A stretch of DNA of 10,277 nucleotides from Acidobacteriota bacterium (lineage in GTDB: Bacteria; Acidobacteriota; Polarisedimenticolia; Polarisedimenticolales; Polarisedimenticolaceae), in the NCBI GenBank assembly GCA_011773795.1, contig WVWW01000155.1, positions 1,298 to 11,574 of the forward strand, written 5' to 3'. Position 1 is the first letter of the stretch. Every line of letters starts with the position of its first letter. The notes beneath the pieces are model-generated. The model saw only the letters and a list, made by a program, of their open reading frames with translations, did no database searches and was not told where the DNA came from. Below are positions 7,253-10,277 of the stretch, piece after piece. A program made the position numbers and the translations under genes.

Positions 7253-9595
7253 TTGAAACGGCACTCCCATGTCCTCGTGGTAGGTGCGGCGCTGTACGCC
7301 CTGGTGGCCTCGGCCTCTCCGCCGGTCGCGGACAACGAAGCGGTCGATCCTTCGAAGCACTTCACGATTCCCCGGGTCCCTTACGCTCCGGAGCTGGAGG
7401 ATTTCCTCGACATGCGTGGGCCGGACGAGCTCACCGGCGTGATGGCCCACGTCGATACGTTCGTCCAGACCGAGCCGCAGGACGGCGCGCCGGCGTCCCA
7501 GGAGACGGACGTCTACCTGGGTTACGACGACAACAACATCTACGTGGTCTTCATCGCCTTCGATGAGGAGCCGGACAGGGTGCGCGCGCACATGGCGCGG
7601 CGCGAGAACATCTTCGGCGACGACATCGTCGAGATCCAGCTCGACACCTTCCTCGACCGGCAACGCGCCTTCTCGTTCATCGTCAACCCGCTGGGCGTGC
7701 AACTGGACGCGCTGTGGACCGAGGGCGGCGGTGGACCCGGCTTCCGGGGTTTCGACACGTCATGGGACACCGTGTGGCAGTCACGCGGCAAGTTGACCGA
7801 CCACGGATACGTCGTCTGGATGGCCATCCCCTTCCGCAGCCTGCGCTTCCCACCGAACGAGGAGCAGACCTGGGGGGTGGTGCTCGTGCGAGACGTGCAG
7901 CGGACCGACGAAGAGACGTTCTGGCCGCCGATTTCCACGCGAATCGAGGGTCGTCTCAACCAGGCCGGGACGATGGACGGGCTGCGTGGCATCTCCAACG
8001 GCGGCCAAATCACGACGCAGCTCATCCCTTACGGTACCGCGCGAACCTTCGAGGCCATCGAGGAGACCGGCGACCCGTTCCGCGCCAGTGAGGACCTCGA
8101 AGCGGACATCGGTCTCGACGCCAAGATAGTCTTCGACGATCGGCTGGCACTCGACCTGACGGCGAACCCGGATTTCAGCCAGGTCGAGTCGGACCTGCCG
8201 CAGGTCACCGTGAACCAGCGCTTCGAGGTCTTCTTTCCCGAGAAGCGCCCGTTCTTCCTGGAGAACACGAACTACTTTCAGATGCCGATCAACCTGCTGT
8301 TCACGCGGCGCATCGCCGACCCGCGCGCCGGAGCACGGTTGACCGGAAAAATCGGCAAGTACGCGCTGGCGGCGATGGTGATCGACGACGAGTCGCCCGG
8401 AAAGTCGATCGACCCCGCCGACCCGCTGTACGGCGAGAAGGCCTTGTTCAGCGTGCTCCGCGCAAGCCGTGACATCGGCGTACAGTCGAACGTCGGTGTG
8501 TTCTACAGCGACCGGGAGCTTGCGGGTTTGCACAACCGTGTGTTCAGCGCCGATTCACGAATCAAGCTCGACGACAACTGGACCACGTTGCTTCAGGCGG
8601 TTTCGTCATGGACGGACACGGGGACCGGCACGCTCTCCGACGAGGCGTTCAACTTCCAGTTCGACCGCAGCGGCCGGCACTATGGGGCGCACATCCACTA
8701 CCGTGATCTCGGACCCGATTTCGAGACGCAGACCGGATTCGTCGAGCGCACCGACTTGCGCGACCTGCACACGCACCACTTCTACACGTTCCGCCCCGAA
8801 GGCAAGCGACTGTTGACCTGGCAGCCGCGCTTATTCGCCTCGCACATCGAAGATCACCGGGGTGTCCGTCTCGAATACAGCGCGGAAGCAGACCTCGAGT
8901 TCGAGTTCCGTCGCTCAACCGAACTTACTCTGTCGCTGCGCCGGGGGGAGGAAACGCTGCGCCCGCTCGACCTCGATTTGCTCGTCGACCCAATCGACCC
9001 GCTGAACCCGCCGGTCTTCACGTCGTCGCTGGACTTCGACAGCTCCGAGGGCAGCCTGGATTTCGAGACCAACTTCATCGCCGCCGTCAGTCTCGAGGCG
9101 CGCTTCGCCGTGGGAGAGACGATCAACTTCGTCCCGGTCACCGGCGCGCTTCCAGCGGCTGTCGACCGCACCTTCGGTCGGTTGGAGGCCACCCTGCGGC
9201 CGTCGACTCCCACGCGTCTGGCCCTGACTTACCTGAGCACGCGCCTCTCCGACCAGGCCACGGGCGCGGGCGTCCTGACCAACCGCATCGGCCGCCTGCG
9301 CTTCGACTGGCAGATCACGCCCAAGTGGTCGGTCCGCGCCATCACGGAGCATCGAGCCACCGATGTCAACCCGGCACTGACCCGACTGGACACCGACCGC
9401 AGGTTCAGCGGCGATCTCCTGGCCACCTACCTCGTCAACCCCTGGACCGCGCTCTACGTCGGCTACAACTCCAGCCACCGCAACCGCGACCTGATCCTCG
9501 ATCCGCTGGGCAACTTCCTGATCAACACAGGTACGAGCCTCAACAAGGACGCGGAGCAGCTCTTCGTCAAGTTCTCCTACCTGTTCCAGCTTTGA
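7253..9595 (+). CDS. CBM9-like/DUF5916 secreted protein, predicted outer-membrane barrel
   Basis: The 780-residue protein begins with a signal peptide (MKRHSHVLVVGAALYALVAS, likely cleaved around residues 21-30). A carbohydrate-binding-module-9-like domain follows at about 35-240 (DVYLGYDDNNIYVVFIAFD, then GDDIVEIQLDTF, AFSFIVNPLGVQLD, WVMAIPFRSLRF-like segments). The DUF5916 domain runs from about 250 to the end. Its hallmark is very clear: NPDFSQVESD at 305-314 and FFPEKRPFFLEN at 327-338. The remainder alternates polar and hydrophobic residues in beta-strand fashion and ends KFSYLFQL, a C-terminal strand typical of outer-membrane barrels. Length is normal for the family. The biochemical role of DUF5916 proteins is not established; binding or uptake of glycans or other polymers at the cell surface is often suspected, and the CBM9-like domain allows that. 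It is transcribed away from the pyruvate dehydrogenase operon and appears intact. A true enzyme activity cannot be excluded. Confidence 0.92.
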   Translation: MKRHSHVLVVGAALYALVASASPPVADNEAVDPSKHFTIPRVPYAPELEDFLDMRGPDELTGVMAHVDTFVQTEPQDGAPASQETDVYLGYDDNNIYVVFIAFDEEPDRVRAHMARRENIFGDDIVEIQLDTFLDRQRAFSFIVNPLGVQLDALWTEGGGGPGFRGFDTSWDTVWQSRGKLTDHGYVVWMAIPFRSLRFPPNEEQTWGVVLVRDVQRTDEETFWPPISTRIEGRLNQAGTMDGLRGISNGGQITTQLIPYGTARTFEAIEETGDPFRASEDLEADIGLDAKIVFDDRLALDLTANPDFSQVESDLPQVTVNQRFEVFFPEKRPFFLENTNYFQMPINLLFTRRIADPRAGARLTGKIGKYALAAMVIDDESPGKSIDPADPLYGEKALFSVLRASRDIGVQSNVGVFYSDRELAGLHNRVFSADSRIKLDDNWTTLLQAVSSWTDTGTGTLSDEAFNFQFDRSGRHYGAHIHYRDLGPDFETQTGFVERTDLRDLHTHHFYTFRPEGKRLLTWQPRLFASHIEDHRGVRLEYSAEADLEFEFRRSTELTLSLRRGEETLRPLDLDLLVDPIDPLNPPVFTSSLDFDSSEGSLDFETNFIAAVSLEARFAVGETINFVPVTGALPAAVDRTFGRLEATLRPSTPTRLALTYLSTRLSDQATGAGVLTNRIGRLRFDWQITPKWSVRAITEHRATDVNPALTRLDTDRRFSGDLLATYLVNPWTALYVGYNSSHRNRDLILDPLGNFLINTGTSLNKDAEQLFVKFSYLFQL

Positions 9596-9598
9596 TCT

Positions 9599-9618
9599 GA
9601 CCCCGGCTATTCGGGGTC
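9599..9618. terminator. Hairpin between convergent genes, possible weak bidirectional terminator
   Basis: GACCCCG (9599-9605) and CGGGGTC (9612-9618) form a perfect 7-bp stem with a 6-nt loop. It begins 4 nt after the DUF5916 stop and contains the stop codon and last codons of the opposing permease gene. Neither strand shows a T-run after the stem, so it is not a textbook intrinsic terminator. Position between two gene ends is the main argument. Confidence 0.4.
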
Positions 9619-10277
9619 GGGTGTGAAGCCGGCGTCCGCAACGGCCTTGTGCAGGCGGTGCTTGTCGACGTCGCCATGGACGATCGCCTTGCCGGGGTCG
9701 AGCAGGACGCGGACGGAACGCACGCCGGATTCGCGGCGCAGCGCGGACTCGACCTTGGCGACGCAACCGTCGCAGGTCATGCCGCCGACGCCGATCTCGA
9801 TCGCTTCACCGGCGGCGCCGGAGCTCGCCCGGCGCGCGAACCAGCGGCGCGCGTCATCGACGGCGAACCAAGCGAGCAATGCCAGCAGCACCACGGCCGA
9901 GGCGATCTTCCACCAGGCGGGCGAGCCGTGCTCGTGGTGGGCGATCGCGGGCGCCGCTTGCAGCAGGAAGTCGAAGGCGATCCCGAGCCCGACGCTGCCA
10001 CCGATGATGGCGACGAGGTAGGCGACGAGCGCGCGGGTCCCGAGGAAGCGGCGGATGGCTCCGATGGTCGCGACGTTGGTCGCGGGACCGGCCATCAGGA
10101 AGACGAGCGCTGCGCCGGCGGGAAACCCGCCCGTGACGAGCGCCGCCGCGATCGGGACCGATGCGGTCGCACAGACGTACAGCGGGAGTGAAACGACCAG
10201 CGCCAGCAAGACCGGAACGACGGGACCCTGCCCGGTGACCGATTCGAAGACGCTTTGCGGAACCAGCGTGCTGATCG
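9607..10277 (-). CDS. ArsP/DUF318-type permease with C-terminal heavy-metal-associated domain (5' end off the right edge)
   Basis: The frame is open from the right edge to TAG at 9609-9607, giving 222 visible C-terminal residues; the true start lies outside the window. The TTG at 10209 is not the start, because the upstream frame (ISTLVPQSVFESVTG) is also family-like. Visible membrane segments include LALVVSLPLYVCATASVPI, AGAALVFLMAGPATNVATIG, ALVAYLVAIIGGSVGLGIAF and IASAVVLLALLAWFAV. The phrases YVCATASVPIAAAL and MAGPATNVATIG are characteristic of the DUF318 permease family (SO_0444-like Cu/Zn or ArsP-like efflux). A His-containing loop (HHEHGS) precedes the last segment. The C-terminal domain of about 60 residues is a heavy-metal-associated fold with GMTCDGC (9783-9763), whose two cysteines bind soft or transition metal ions. 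The role is probably metal export across the inner membrane; the metal is unknown. It ends 11 nt from the convergent DUF5916 gene. Confidence 0.88.
   Translation of the reverse strand, partial: ISTLVPQSVFESVTGQGPVVPVLLALVVSLPLYVCATASVPIAAALVTGGFPAGAALVFLMAGPATNVATIGAIRRFLGTRALVAYLVAIIGGSVGLGIAFDFLLQAAPAIAHHEHGSPAWWKIASAVVLLALLAWFAVDDARRWFARRASSGAAGEAIEIGVGGMTCDGCVAKVESALRRESGVRSVRVLLDPGKAIVHGDVDKHRLHKAVADAGFTPDPE

Overview
This is a GC-rich (roughly two-thirds G+C by eye) window from a Gram-negative bacterium. An O-antigen-ligase-like membrane protein and a predicted outer-membrane DUF5916 protein both point to an outer membrane. DUF5916 proteins together with a homodimeric AceE-type pyruvate dehydrogenase would fit phyla such as Acidobacteriota, Gemmatimonadota or Myxococcota, but this is only a guess. 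Protein-coding genes fill nearly all of the window. I saw no tRNA, rRNA, CRISPR array, insertion sequence or phage gene.

Layout. On the minus strand, reading right to left from about 7038, lies a compact pyruvate dehydrogenase operon. It holds aceE (E1, 7038-4357), aceF (E2, 4360-3050, start overlapping the aceE stop as ATGA) and lpd (E3, 3045-1587, 4 nt after aceF). The lpd gene carries a +1 frameshift near position 2013 that separates the FAD/NAD domains from the dimerisation domain. After a 59-nt gap follow, on the same strand, a 334-residue protein of unknown function with a propeller-like composition (1527-523). Eight nt further on is the 5' part of an O-antigen-ligase/polymerase-like membrane protein (514 to the left edge).

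A 214-bp divergent intergenic region (7039-7252) separates aceE from a plus-strand gene. It holds two 12-bp direct repeats 21 bp apart, a perfect 13-bp palindrome and phased A-tracts, and looks like an operator/promoter region. The plus-strand gene (7253-9595) encodes a secreted CBM9-like/DUF5916 protein predicted to form an outer-membrane barrel. It meets, tail to tail across 11 nt and a small hairpin, the 3' end of a minus-strand gene. That gene encodes an ArsP/DUF318-type permease with a C-terminal heavy-metal-associated domain (9607 to the right edge).

Working together: AceE, AceF and Lpd form the complex that converts pyruvate to acetyl-CoA. The two genes downstream of lpd probably belong to envelope polysaccharide or unknown envelope functions and may be reached by read-through. 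The DUF5916 and permease genes are functionally unrelated neighbours as far as can be seen. I did not find a convincing undescribed system. The best leads are the lpd frameshift, the repeat array in the divergent promoter region, and the uncharacterised 334-residue protein coupled to the O-antigen-ligase-like gene.
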